In this document: in pieces, positions 41,575-49,507 of the stretch
Numbering within the stretch: position 1 is the stretch's first letter
Layout: each line of letters starts with the position of its first letter
Made by a program: the position numbers and the translations under genes
The notes under the pieces: model-generated
What the model was told of the DNA's origin: nothing
Seen by the model: only the letters and a program-made list of their open reading frames with translations
Database searches by the model: none
NCBI RefSeq assembly: GCF_049341065.1
Contig: NZ_JBMPIX010000010.1
Location: 62,001-126,000 of the forward strand
DNA: 64,000 nt
Reading direction: 5' to 3'
From: Pacificoceanicola sp049341065
GTDB lineage: Bacteria; Pseudomonadota; Alphaproteobacteria; Rhodobacterales; Rhodobacteraceae

Positions 41575-42060
41575 ATGACCACCCAACTGAAATATGCCCG
41601 CATCCAGATTGTTTTGCACTGGGGTATTTTCCTGCTGTTTGCCTTCAACTTCATCGTCTCTGATGGCATGGGGCAGGCGTTGCGGACCAAGCTTGAGGGG
41701 GGCACGCCCGAGGGATTTGTCGCTGCCATACATCCGCCGATTGGCATCGCCGTGCTGGTGCTGGCACTGATCCGGGTCATTGCCCGGTTCGCGCTGGGCG
41801 CGCCTGAACCTGTAGAAAGCGCAAATCCGTTGATGGACAAGGCTGCGAGCTATACCCATTTGGCGCTATACGCGCTGCTGCTTCTGATTCCGCTGTCGGG
41901 CATTGCGACCTGGGGTCTTGGGATCAGAGCGGCGGGTGAAGTGCACGAAATCCTGATCAACCTGACGATGGTACTTGTGGGGCTGCATGCTGCGGCAGCG
42001 CTGTATCACCAGTTTATCCTGAAGGACGGCCTGCTGATGCGCATGCGCCCGCGCGGCTGA
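41575..42060 (+). CDS. cytochrome b561 family protein
   Basis: A 161-residue four-helix membrane cytochrome. Likely haem-ligand histidines are in IVLHWGIFLLF (helix 1), AAIHPPIGIAV (helix 2), SYTHLALYALLL (helix 3) and VGLHAAAALYHQF (helix 4). Such proteins move electrons between the quinone pool and periplasmic acceptors. The start at 41575 has CGGAG seven bases upstream. A TTG 15 bases earlier is unlikely. Confidence 0.92.
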   Translation: MTTQLKYARIQIVLHWGIFLLFAFNFIVSDGMGQALRTKLEGGTPEGFVAAIHPPIGIAVLVLALIRVIARFALGAPEPVESANPLMDKAASYTHLALYALLLLIPLSGIATWGLGIRAAGEVHEILINLTMVLVGLHAAAALYHQFILKDGLLMRMRPRG

Positions 42061-42450
42061 GGCCGTCAGAGCACCTTGGTCGTGACTGGAAAATTGCCCT
42101 TTGCGGCATGGCTGTAGGGGCCGATCCGTCCGGCGAAAAAGGGTATGTTCTGGGACTGCCACTCTGTCGCGGCCTTCGGGCGCGCGCCCGGGATCAGCAT
42201 TGCTGCATAGGCGAGGGTAATGAAAGCCGCCAAGGCAATCGGTGCATAGATCGGCGAAAAGCGCCTGTATTGCGGGGGCTCGTCATGCGGCGCAGGGTGT
42301 TTCTGGCCGTTTACTGAATGAACTTGGATCGCCTGGTCATGCCCTTGCCCCGCGTCTTGCGCAGATGGCTGCCCTGATAAATCCGAATGACAAGCCAAGA
42401 AAAAGGCCGGGCGCTGTGGCCCGGCCTTTCGTCTGTTTGTCGGGGTCACT
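42061..42450. other. 390-base region with terminator and a possible membrane-protein remnant
   Basis: Minus-strand frame ending at 42066 encodes PQYRRFSPIYAPIALAAFIT then LAYAAMLIPG (a plausible single membrane helix), ending FPVTTKVL. It has no credible start codon: the first in-frame ATG (42449) lies beyond the sat/cysC terminator. In another frame MTRRSKFIQ then stops. It may be a decayed small membrane-protein gene. No other feature seen. Confidence 0.3.
42399..42426 (-). terminator. intrinsic terminator of the sat/cysC gene
   Basis: On the minus strand GGCCGGGC (42426-42419) pairs with GCCCGGCC (42412-42405) around a six-base loop, followed by TTTTT. It is 25 bases past the gene's stop. 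Confidence 0.88.
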
Positions 42451-44529
42451 TTACTGACCGGCGATCAGCCCTAGGCTTTCCAGCTTCAGGATCACCTGGT
42501 GGGCGCAGTTGTCGACGTCGACGTTTTCGGTTTCGACGCTCAGTTCGGGGTTGGCAGGAACGTCATAGGGGTCAGAGATCCCGGTGAATTCCTTGATCTT
42601 GCCTTCGCGGGCCAGCTTGTACAGGCCCTTGCGGTCGCGGCGCTCGCACTCTTCGATGCTGGTCGCCACGTGCACTTCGATGAAGGCGCCGAACTGTTCG
42701 ATGTCTTCCCGCACGGCACGGCGGGTGGTTGCATAGGGCGCAATGGGCGCGCAGATGGCGATGCCGCCGTTCTTGGTGATCTCGGACGCGACATAGCCGA
42801 TGCGGCGGATGTTCAGGTCGCGGTGCTCTTTCGAGAAGCCCAGTTCCGACGACAGGTTCTTGCGAACGATGTCACCATCCAGCAGCGTCACAGGACGGCC
42901 ACCCATTTCCATCAGCTTGACCATAAGCGCGTTGGCGATGGTCGACTTGCCGGAGCCGGAGAAACCGGTGAAGAACACGGTGAAGCCCTGGTCCGAGCGC
43001 GGCGGGGAGGTGCGGCGAAGCTCCTTGACCACCTCGGGGAAGGAGAACCACTCGGGGATTTCCAGACCTTCGCGCAGACGGCGACGCAGTTCGGTGCCGG
43101 AGATGTTCAGGATAGTGACATTGTCACGATCTTCGATCTCGTCGTTGGGCTCGTACTGGGCGCGTTCCTGCACATAGACCATGTGCTTGAAGTCCACCAT
43201 TTCGCAGCCGATTTCCGACTGGTACTCGCGGAACAGATCCTGCGCGTCATAAGGGCCGTAGAAATCCTCGCCTGCCGAGTTCTTGCCGGGGCCGGCGTGG
43301 TCGCGGCCGACGATGAAGTGGGTGCAGCCGTGGTTGGCGCGGATCAGACCGTGCCAGACCGCTTCGCGCGGGCCGGCCATGCGCATGGCAAGGTTGAGCA
43401 GCGACATGGTGGTTGTCGACGCCGGGTATTTGTCGAGGACGGCCTCGTAGCAACGCACGCGGGTAAAGTGATCGACGTCGCCTGGCTTGGTCATGCCGAC
43501 AACCGGGTGGATCAGCAGGTTGGCCTGAGCCTCTTTCGCGGCGCGGAAGGTCAGTTCCTGGTGCGCGCGGTGCAGCGGGTTGCGGGTCTGGAAGGCAACA
43601 ACCTTGCGCCAGCCCAGTTTGCGGAAATAGGCGCGCAGCTCATTCGGGGTGTCGCGGCGGCCGCGGAAGTCATAGTGCACGGGCTGCTGGATGCCGGTCA
43701 CGGGACCGCCAAGATAGATTTTGCCAGCCTGATTGTGCAGGTAGTTCACGGCAGGGTGCGCGTCGTCATCGGCGCCAAAGACCTTTTCGGCCTCGCGCGC
43801 CTTGTTCGGCTCCCACTTGTCCGTAACAGTCATGGTGGCAAGGATTACGCCCTCTTGGTCGCGCAGGGCGATGTCCTGACCGACGGTGACGGTTTCGGCA
43901 AAACCTTCCGAAACGTCCAGCGTGATGGGCATCGGCCAAAGCGTGCCATCCGCCAGACGCATGTTTTCGACAACGCCATTATAATCTTCTTCCGACAGAA
44001 AGCCCTTGAGCGGGTTGAAACCACCGTTCATCAGCAGTTCCAGATCGCAGATCTGGCGTGGGGTCAAATCGTGCGAAGTCAGGTCGGCTGCTTCGACCTT
44101 CAGTTTCTGCGCGCTCTCGTATGACACGTAGAGTTCGGGAATGGGGGCAAGATTGTTCTGCATGAGTTCAGTCCTATGCTTCAAGGGGACGAGGCCACTG
44201 GTCGAGCCGGTCAGTTCGGCGTGAAGTGCGTCATACTCGGCGAATTTGCGGGCAAGAAAGCGGTCAGCAAGCCGTGTCTTTTCGGTCGCTCCGCGCAGTG
44301 TCAGCGCATAGGCGAAACGCTGGCGCCGGTCGGCCCCCTTGCGATCCGAAATATTGACAAGGCCCGCCTCGGCGGCTGTCCGCAAATACGTATTGAGCCT
44401 CCCAAGCGAAATCCCCAGCGCTTCGGCGGTGGCCCGCTGAGAGGCCTCCGGCGCCCGATCCAGCTGGCGCAAGAGGCGGAAAAGATCGTCCTCGTCCGGC
44501 AGATTGGGTTTGGTTTGGGGCGTGGTCAT
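42451..44529 (-). CDS. sat/cysC: winged-helix domain fused to ATP sulfurylase/APS kinase
   Basis: Residues 124-692 are a full bifunctional sulfate-activating enzyme. The ATP sulfurylase has QTRNPLHRAHQ and the GRDHAGPG segment. The C-terminal APS kinase has P-loop GFSGSGKST and ends KLESLGLIAGQ. Together they make PAPS from sulfate and ATP. In front, without any stop, lie about 115 residues resembling EPS-associated MarR-type regulators: DDLFRLLRQLDRAPEASQRA, ALGISLGRLNTYLRTAAEAG, LVNISDRKG. Starting at 44529 (MTTPQTKPN) gives 692 residues. An internal ATG at 44163 (MQNNLAPIPEL, AGGA nearby) would give the ordinary 570-residue enzyme. Both products are possible. Confidence 0.9.
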   Translation of the reverse strand: MTTPQTKPNLPDEDDLFRLLRQLDRAPEASQRATAEALGISLGRLNTYLRTAAEAGLVNISDRKGADRRQRFAYALTLRGATEKTRLADRFLARKFAEYDALHAELTGSTSGLVPLKHRTELMQNNLAPIPELYVSYESAQKLKVEAADLTSHDLTPRQICDLELLMNGGFNPLKGFLSEEDYNGVVENMRLADGTLWPMPITLDVSEGFAETVTVGQDIALRDQEGVILATMTVTDKWEPNKAREAEKVFGADDDAHPAVNYLHNQAGKIYLGGPVTGIQQPVHYDFRGRRDTPNELRAYFRKLGWRKVVAFQTRNPLHRAHQELTFRAAKEAQANLLIHPVVGMTKPGDVDHFTRVRCYEAVLDKYPASTTTMSLLNLAMRMAGPREAVWHGLIRANHGCTHFIVGRDHAGPGKNSAGEDFYGPYDAQDLFREYQSEIGCEMVDFKHMVYVQERAQYEPNDEIEDRDNVTILNISGTELRRRLREGLEIPEWFSFPEVVKELRRTSPPRSDQGFTVFFTGFSGSGKSTIANALMVKLMEMGGRPVTLLDGDIVRKNLSSELGFSKEHRDLNIRRIGYVASEITKNGGIAICAPIAPYATTRRAVREDIEQFGAFIEVHVATSIEECERRDRKGLYKLAREGKIKEFTGISDPYDVPANPELSVETENVDVDNCAHQVILKLESLGLIAGQ

Positions 44530-44840
44530 CACTTGCGACTCAAAAGTATGTTCAGCGCTGAACGCATCACATGTTTCGCAGGTGCAGAAAACCCCTTTTC
44601 TGGCGCGCGGGCGGCTTGTTGCCGAAAAGCCGCGTTGCTGGGCGTGCATGGTGACGGATGTCCGGTGTGCGGGACCTTCCCGACATTCGCTGCGGGTGCG
44701 CCAAGGTCGGCTTTGGATATTTGGCCTGTGTCAAAAACTGTCGTTTTCGCCGGTGACAGAAACGATGAGTTTTGGCCGGATCGTCGCGTACAGCAATCGT
44801 TCGCCGCCAATATCGGTTCAGACTAATGGCCCGATTGATT
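44530..44840. other. 311-base gap holding repeat copy R1
   Basis: Upstream of the HTH-sat/cysC gene and downstream of the 775-residue secreted protein gene (both minus). It contains repeat R1 (44729-44774). No protein gene or RNA gene is convincing. The promoter of sat/cysC should be in its left half. Confidence 0.5.
44729..44774 (+). repeat. 47-bp dispersed repeat, copy R1
   Basis: Begins TGTCAAAAACTGTCG and ends ATGAGTTTTG. It matches R2 (47379-47425) at all but about four positions and R3 (48350-48396) more loosely, all in the same orientation. It lies 66 bases beyond the 3' end of the 775-residue protein gene. Confidence 0.85.
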
Positions 44841-47168
44841 TCACGGTAGCGGGGCAATCTCTACCGGGACGCCCCGCGATACGGAAATGAAAATATGGCT
44901 CCCATCGAACAGTGGGTCCGTGACCTTGGATAGCGAAAGATCGACATCAGTCGCTCGGTTTGACGTGGTCACAAGGAAGGCAGCGTCGTCCCGTTGGAAG
45001 GCTGCCGCAAGTTGGTCCTCTGTCGCAGCAAAGCCAACGATGTTCTCGAACTGCTCAGCGGCGTCGAATCCGCCTACAATGACACTTTGGAACCGACCCC
45101 CTGCTTCTTGCGGGCTCATCGCGCTTTGAAGCCCACCGAAGTGCCAACGGCCATCCGGAAGACGCCCCACGTAGACAGGCGTACGATCCTGATAATGATA
45201 GAGAAACGCGGTCGGGTCCGTTTCATTGGCGGGAAGTGCCAAGACTCCGCCTTGTTCCGCAACGATCCGCGTACGCTCTATGCGATGGGCATCCATCGCT
45301 CTTTGTCGGACATCCCCCGCGGCATCGACCGGAATCGCCTTGCCGAACGCCAGATAGAAGAATTTCAGTTCCGGCGAGGCACGCATCGCGGACATCCGCG
45401 CGTCGCGCAACGGAGCCGCGCGAAAGAGCAGGACACGGTCGCCTACCGGTTCGCGGCCGCCGCCAGGTTGAACTTCGACTGTCCCAGTGACGACATCGAT
45501 ATGAACGTAGTTAATGCTGCGTATCGGTACAGCTTCGCCAGCACCGATATTCTGCACCGCTGCTTGGGCAAGCATGCGTCGAATTATATCATCCGGCGCG
45601 CGTTGCCCCAATCCATCTGCGTTGCCATCGCCCCAAAGACGGACGCCCCCGGCAATGAATATCCGTTCGGTGGGCACTTGCGAAAGGTCTGTTCCTGCCG
45701 CCAACACCGCGACGACGGCATGATCGGGAAGCTCCGAAAGTGCGACTGCATCCGGAATTTGATCAGGAACTGGATGGACGATCCGCACCAGCCCGTCTGC
45801 CCGAAGCTCCCAGAACGCAAGGCGCGGGTCTTCCAGAACAGGTGCAAGCTCGGGATCGGCAAGGTCGGACGGGCTGATTGCAAGGCCCTGCTGGCGACGC
45901 ACGAGATTGTCGATGATAGGCTGTGGCATGGCCCCATCAATCACTTGTAGCCAGTCAATATCAGGCTGTAGCGTGACAGAACGGACACCAACGAGTGCTG
46001 CCATGCGGGAAACGGCGTCGTCGCTGAACTCGGGCGCAAAGAGTTCATAATAGCGCCGTTCCCGAAGGGCATCCAATTCCCGTATCAACGCGCGGGGCAC
46101 ACCTACGATGCGTTGGAGATCTTTTGGCAACAAGGTTGCGGGTAGAATGAGAACCACGGCGTCGGCATCGGTCACAGCATAGGACGGATCTTCCGCTTTG
46201 GGCAGAATCGGTACAGGCGGGCTTTCAGATTCAATCCCCGGTTCAATCGCCTCCGCAATGGCGGCGCTCTCCGCTTCGATCTCTGCCTCCGTCACAGCTG
46301 AGAGTACGTCTCCCGCCCCTGTTTCGGGCGCGGCAGACGGAGCAGGTCCGAAAGAGTCGGGCCAAGCGGGCACGAGGCCGAAATTGGTCACGACCCAGAT
46401 GTCCAGGCCGTCGAGGTCACGCAGCGCTGTGATCTCCTGATCGTTCTGGCTGGCCGATAGGAACAGAACCCCCTTTCCATCATCCCGCACCGCCCCGAGG
46501 ACCTCACCGGGAGTCGCGAGTTGAACCCGACCGGGCGACAGCCCCGACCGCCCGAGCAGCGTCTGCAGAATGCCGGTGTCCACGCGCATGTTGTGCAACA
46601 TCAGATCCATCTGTCCCGAGCGCGGAAGATCAATCCCTGCGATCAGGGCCGTCTCCGGTTCCGCGAGCGTGATCACTGCTGGCGGAACAGACGCAAGCGG
46701 CTCGAGGTCAATTGGCTCAAGCGAACGGCCATCGTCGGTTGTGATACGGACCGGCGCGAACCCGTCCGGAGTTGGCCGAAATGCAAAGTAACCGCCTTCC
46801 ATCAAGCCAGCGACGGGATTGGCAATCAAGTTCGCAGGCAGCACCGCCAACATGTCCTCGTCACGCAAGGCTTGCCCGAGGTTCGCCTCGGTGAGGCTGA
46901 TATATTGGCCGACCTCAAACCCGAGCCTGGCAAGATCGCTTTGGTATCTGGCAGAATCTTGGCCGCCATCCGGCACATAGGCGCGCGCAATCTGTATCCG
47001 CACTGGAACCGTAGCGACAAAAACTGGCTCAGTCGCTTGCGATGATACTTCAATGTTCGAAATCGGCTGCGCAAGACCCTGTTCGGATGCGACAAAGCAA
47101 GAAGACGAAAATAACAGGATGGCGCAAAGAATTTTGCGCCGAACGGAATTAAATCTCAAATGGGTCAT
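44841..47168 (-). CDS. secreted protein of unknown function, 775 residues
   Basis: An N-terminal signal peptide (basic RFNSVRRK then ILCAILLFSSSCFVAS, likely cleaved after GLAQ) indicates export. The body has repeated alpha/beta-looking stretches and a low-complexity acidic linker near residues 290-330 (VTEAEIEAESAAIAEAIEPG). It uses few Cys or Lys. No catalytic motif, transmembrane helix after the signal, or lipobox is evident. It sits between repeats R1 and R2 with no partner gene on either side. Function and family not recognised. Confidence 0.75.
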   Translation of the reverse strand: MTHLRFNSVRRKILCAILLFSSSCFVASEQGLAQPISNIEVSSQATEPVFVATVPVRIQIARAYVPDGGQDSARYQSDLARLGFEVGQYISLTEANLGQALRDEDMLAVLPANLIANPVAGLMEGGYFAFRPTPDGFAPVRITTDDGRSLEPIDLEPLASVPPAVITLAEPETALIAGIDLPRSGQMDLMLHNMRVDTGILQTLLGRSGLSPGRVQLATPGEVLGAVRDDGKGVLFLSASQNDQEITALRDLDGLDIWVVTNFGLVPAWPDSFGPAPSAAPETGAGDVLSAVTEAEIEAESAAIAEAIEPGIESESPPVPILPKAEDPSYAVTDADAVVLILPATLLPKDLQRIVGVPRALIRELDALRERRYYELFAPEFSDDAVSRMAALVGVRSVTLQPDIDWLQVIDGAMPQPIIDNLVRRQQGLAISPSDLADPELAPVLEDPRLAFWELRADGLVRIVHPVPDQIPDAVALSELPDHAVVAVLAAGTDLSQVPTERIFIAGGVRLWGDGNADGLGQRAPDDIIRRMLAQAAVQNIGAGEAVPIRSINYVHIDVVTGTVEVQPGGGREPVGDRVLLFRAAPLRDARMSAMRASPELKFFYLAFGKAIPVDAAGDVRQRAMDAHRIERTRIVAEQGGVLALPANETDPTAFLYHYQDRTPVYVGRLPDGRWHFGGLQSAMSPQEAGGRFQSVIVGGFDAAEQFENIVGFAATEDQLAAAFQRDDAAFLVTTSNRATDVDLSLSKVTDPLFDGSHIFISVSRGVPVEIAPLP

Positions 47169-47330
47169 GGCAGAGCTCTCGAATGTTACTTTTTGAAGGT
47201 GCCATCAAAGGTCAAACTTTTCAACTTTCGCCAAATCGCGACGTTTGCGCCCATCTCGAAGGACCAAACAGCCGCTCAAGCGCTATACAGTGCTGGTCGG
47301 CATGGGTTCTTTTGCTGCCCTTAGCTGCGC

Positions 47331-47425
47331 GACGCACAAACAACCGCTTTGGACAAAAACCCAATGCCACAACCTCCCTGTCAAAAACGGTCGTTATCGC
47401 CGGTGACAGAAACGGTTGAGTTTTG
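47331..47425 (+). repeat. dispersed repeat, copy R2 with extended left part
   Basis: The core TGTCAAAAACGGTCGTTATC... (47379-47425) ends at the base before the HTH gene's stop triplet. The similarity to R3 extends left: GACGCAC, GGACAAAAACCC and ATGCCA blocks (47331-47370) align with 48301-48340. So the R2/R3 unit is about 95 bp. Confidence 0.8.
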
Positions 47426-48211
47426 TCATTTCTTCTGGCCCAGGAGAGCCCGAATAACGCCGGGCCAGTGGCGATACTGCAGTGCTTCATTCTGGAGTTC
47501 TTGAATCATCGCGGCACGGTCTGTTCTAAGCCTCGCGATCTTTTCTTTCCGTAGCGGCTTTGACTCGTGGAGCTTGAGGTAGGCCTTTAACAAGCCGTCG
47601 ATACCCTCCGACGGATCACCACCGGCTCTCGTTACAATAACCGAAATAAGCGGGATGCGAGCGCCGGTCTCCTTGCCAAGGTCGAGAAGTGCCTTGCAGA
47701 TGAGCCCGAGCGGTCGGCCGTAGGCGGTACGCGGCCAGACCCGGTGCGTCAATCCGCGTTCTTCAAGCGTAGTCGCCGCCTCACCGTAGGAGATCGAACC
47801 AGCTCCCAAAGTGGCCCGCTCAACCAAGAGGCGCAGCAGGTGCGGGGCAACTTCGGCGCTCCATCCACTCTCGGCGTCGCAAAGGTCTCTGAAGATGGTC
47901 ACGAATGTCCGTCCATCGAGGAAATCGCCGTCATCCACGACGTCTGCCGGTTTGCCATAGCGCTCGCCTGAGACTTCGACGAGCCCACGAACTGCGAGCG
48001 CAAAGTCGCGACTGACCGCTTCCGCCTCGCGTGCAGCATCAAGTACCCGAGAATATTTCCGGGCCGACCAGTCCAAGGCCGCCGCCATTTCTGATGGCGT
48101 GAGCGAGAGGCTCTGTCGTGCCTCTTCGATGTCGTCTGCTGTAACATCATCGAACTGATCGACATGTGATAGAGCCCTTATCTTTAAGTTCGGTGTAGCG
48201 GTCTTCGGCAT
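47426..48211 (-). CDS. HTH DNA-binding protein of unknown class, 261 residues
   Basis: Residues 25-75 read as a helix-turn-helix (LSLTPSEMAAALDWSARKYS). Residues 140-225 (SISYGEAATTLEE, TAYGRPLGLICKALLDL, IPLISVIVTRAGGDPSEGID) recall a small winged-helix module (YGE..., PLG.I, iP.ls.iV...G.P..G) found in uncharacterised phage- and defence-associated proteins. That likeness is from memory. The start at 48211 has AGGATAGGA upstream. Directly upstream lies a perfect 18+18-bp inverted repeat that looks like its operator. It lies between repeats R2 and R3. No partner gene is attached. Confidence 0.75.
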   Translation of the reverse strand: MPKTATPNLKIRALSHVDQFDDVTADDIEEARQSLSLTPSEMAAALDWSARKYSRVLDAAREAEAVSRDFALAVRGLVEVSGERYGKPADVVDDGDFLDGRTFVTIFRDLCDAESGWSAEVAPHLLRLLVERATLGAGSISYGEAATTLEERGLTHRVWPRTAYGRPLGLICKALLDLGKETGARIPLISVIVTRAGGDPSEGIDGLLKAYLKLHESKPLRKEKIARLRTDRAAMIQELQNEALQYRHWPGVIRALLGQKK

Positions 48212-48247
48212 GAGAAAGTCCTATCCTGACTAAGAGTGATGGACAGC

Positions 48248-48299
48248 TAACACGCCAATTTTGGCATGTCAAGAATGACGGGCCAAAATTGGCGTGTTA
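48248..48299. promoter_or_regulatory. large perfect inverted repeat, putative operator
   Basis: TAACACGCCAATTTTGGC (48248-48265) is exactly complementary to GCCAAAATTGGCGTGTTA (48282-48299), with 16 bases between. Each arm holds a near-palindromic GCCAAttTTGGC. It begins 37 bases upstream of the HTH gene start, where a promoter and autoregulatory site would be expected. Confidence 0.7.
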
Positions 48300-48300
48300 A

Positions 48301-48396
48301 GACGCACTTCTCGCGCGCACAGGACAAATACCCCATGCCAAAATCTCGCCGCCAAAAGCGGTCGTTATCGCCTGGGACAGAATCGAATGAGTTCTG
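48301..48396 (+). repeat. dispersed repeat, copy R3
   Basis: The core (48350-48396) reads CGCCAAAAGCGGTCGTTATC and continues to GAATGAGTTCTG. It shares GCGGTCGTTATCGCC-type blocks with R2, plus the left extension (48301-48340). It is more diverged than R1 and R2 are from each other. Confidence 0.7.
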
Positions 48397-48430
48397 GCTG
48401 GACTTGGCGCTCGGCTGCGCGATTTCCTAA

Positions 48431-48753
48431 ACGCCGTTCCACCGTTATTTTCGGGAAGCCCCTGAGACCTTCGCTGGGCTCGAAGACCTAGCAGAGGAAC
48501 CTCCCGCTTTTGAGGCTTGGCTTATAGAGCGCGCGGGTTGTGGCATTTTCCGCACTGATGTGATAGCCGAGATCGAGGACTCTGGGCCGACCATGAGATC
48601 GCCAAGCGCGCCGACCGTAAGACGTTTGAGCAGCTTGAGGCCAAGCGGTGCATCGTGCGCAAGACGCGGCAAGGTGGGCTCTTTTTTTACCTGCGCAGCT
48701 TGGGGGTCATGGGTAAGGGGGAACGAACGTTGAGGATGATCGGCATACAATGA
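48431..48753 (+). pseudogene. frameshifted gene remnant
   Basis: One frame from 48431 encodes a protein-like stretch (PFHRYFREAPETFAGLEDLA, EEPPAFEAWLIERAGCGIF, RTDVIAEIEDSG). Near 48587 the sensible frame shifts to DHEIAKRADRKTFEQLEAKR, CIVRKTRQGGLFFYLRSLGV and stops at 48751-48753. No start codon precedes the first part, since a TAA lies at 48428. So both the 5' end and the frame are broken. The stop overlaps the next gene's ATG (ATGA), showing it was once coupled. Family not recognised. Confidence 0.55.
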
Positions 48754-49145
48754 AGGCGATACCCCTACTTTTGACTGCAACGGCATTGGTTGTCAGTTCA
48801 CAACACGCAATGGCTGTTGAGTGGCGCCCGTGGCCTGGCGATCCGCAACTAGCTATGCAGTTCCTGGTTTTGATGCCAAGTGACCCACTTATAGTTGCAT
48901 GGCGTGCGCCAGAAGGGTCTACAAACGGCCCCATATGGCGTAGATTGGATGTAGTGCAGATCAACTGCAAGTCTCAGCAGTGGCGGTATGTCCGGGGGCA
49001 AGTGTTCCGTGATGGAGCCGTTGACCGGTCGCTGACCGATCGAGAAAAATGGGATGCGTTTCCAACGCACTTTGATAGCGGCACAGGCAAACTTATGCGC
49101 GGCCTCTGTAACGGTGAGATCCCTATCCAGCCTGATCAACCGTAA
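48750..49145 (+). CDS. small secreted protein, 131 residues
   Basis: Signal peptide MKAIPLLLTATALVVSSQHAMA, then a mature domain VEWRPWPGDPQLAMQFLVLM with two Cys (QINCKSQQW and GLCNGEIP) that may form a disulfide. No membrane helix after the signal. It starts inside the stop of the frameshifted remnant (four-base overlap), so translation may now depend on its own weak site (TTGAGGATGATCGG). Function unknown. Confidence 0.6.
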   Translation: MKAIPLLLTATALVVSSQHAMAVEWRPWPGDPQLAMQFLVLMPSDPLIVAWRAPEGSTNGPIWRRLDVVQINCKSQQWRYVRGQVFRDGAVDRSLTDREKWDAFPTHFDSGTGKLMRGLCNGEIPIQPDQP

Positions 49146-49220
49146 TTAAACACGACGCACCCACACTTCGTCAGCCCGGGCAAAGTGTTTTTACTCTGTG
49201 CGCATTACCGCTTGCCGTCT

Positions 49221-49274
49221 GTGCCAAAAACCCTTGGTCATAACGGGCGGTCCAAATACGGTGGTTTTTGGCAC
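49221..49274. repeat. inverted repeat GTGCCAAAAACC / GGTTTTTGGCAC
   Basis: Twelve-base perfect arms (49221-49232 and 49263-49274) separated by 30 bases. The arm resembles the TGTCAAAAAC start of repeats R1 and R2. A third, minus-oriented TGCCAAAAAC lies at 49360-49351. Confidence 0.75.
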
Positions 49275-49459
49275 GCACGGCACCGTAACCGAAATCGTTG
49301 AAAAATCTTGTGTCAGAAACCCTTGGCAAAAATGCCTTTGATTTTGTCACGTTTTTGGCAGTGCGGCGAAGAGACGACATTCTTGCATAGTGCAGCATCG
49401 ATCATGAAGGGCTCGGAGCGGACCTTTGGTTTCGGCGCTTGATCCGGCCTTGAAAAATA

Positions 49460-49486
49460 GCCCGACGCTTGGAGCGTCGGGCTTTT
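49460..49486. terminator. intrinsic terminator of trxB (usable on both strands)
   Basis: GCCCGACGC (49460-49468) pairs with GCGTCGGGC (49473-49481) around a four-base loop. It is flanked by AAAAATA on the left, read as TATTTTT after the stem on the minus strand, and by TTTTT on the right. It lies 22 bases past the trxB stop. Confidence 0.88.
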
Positions 49487-49507
49487 TGCGTGTCGGGGAT
49501 GGTCGCG

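Larger units (their letters stand above)
49146..49507. other. 362-base gap with inverted motifs and trxB terminator
   Basis: No gene. It holds the GTGCCAAAAACC inverted pair (49221-49274), a further GTTTTTGGCA (49351-49360), TGTCAGAAACCC (about 49313-49324), and the terminator at 49460-49486. It is the apparent right edge of the accessory segment. Confidence 0.6.

Noticed and set aside
44729..48396. Integron attC interpretation of repeats R1-R3
   Set aside because: An RYYYAAC-like core occurs only in R2, no consistent GTTRRRY partner is present in R1-R3, and no integrase gene is in the window. A transposon-end reading fits the inverted motifs better.
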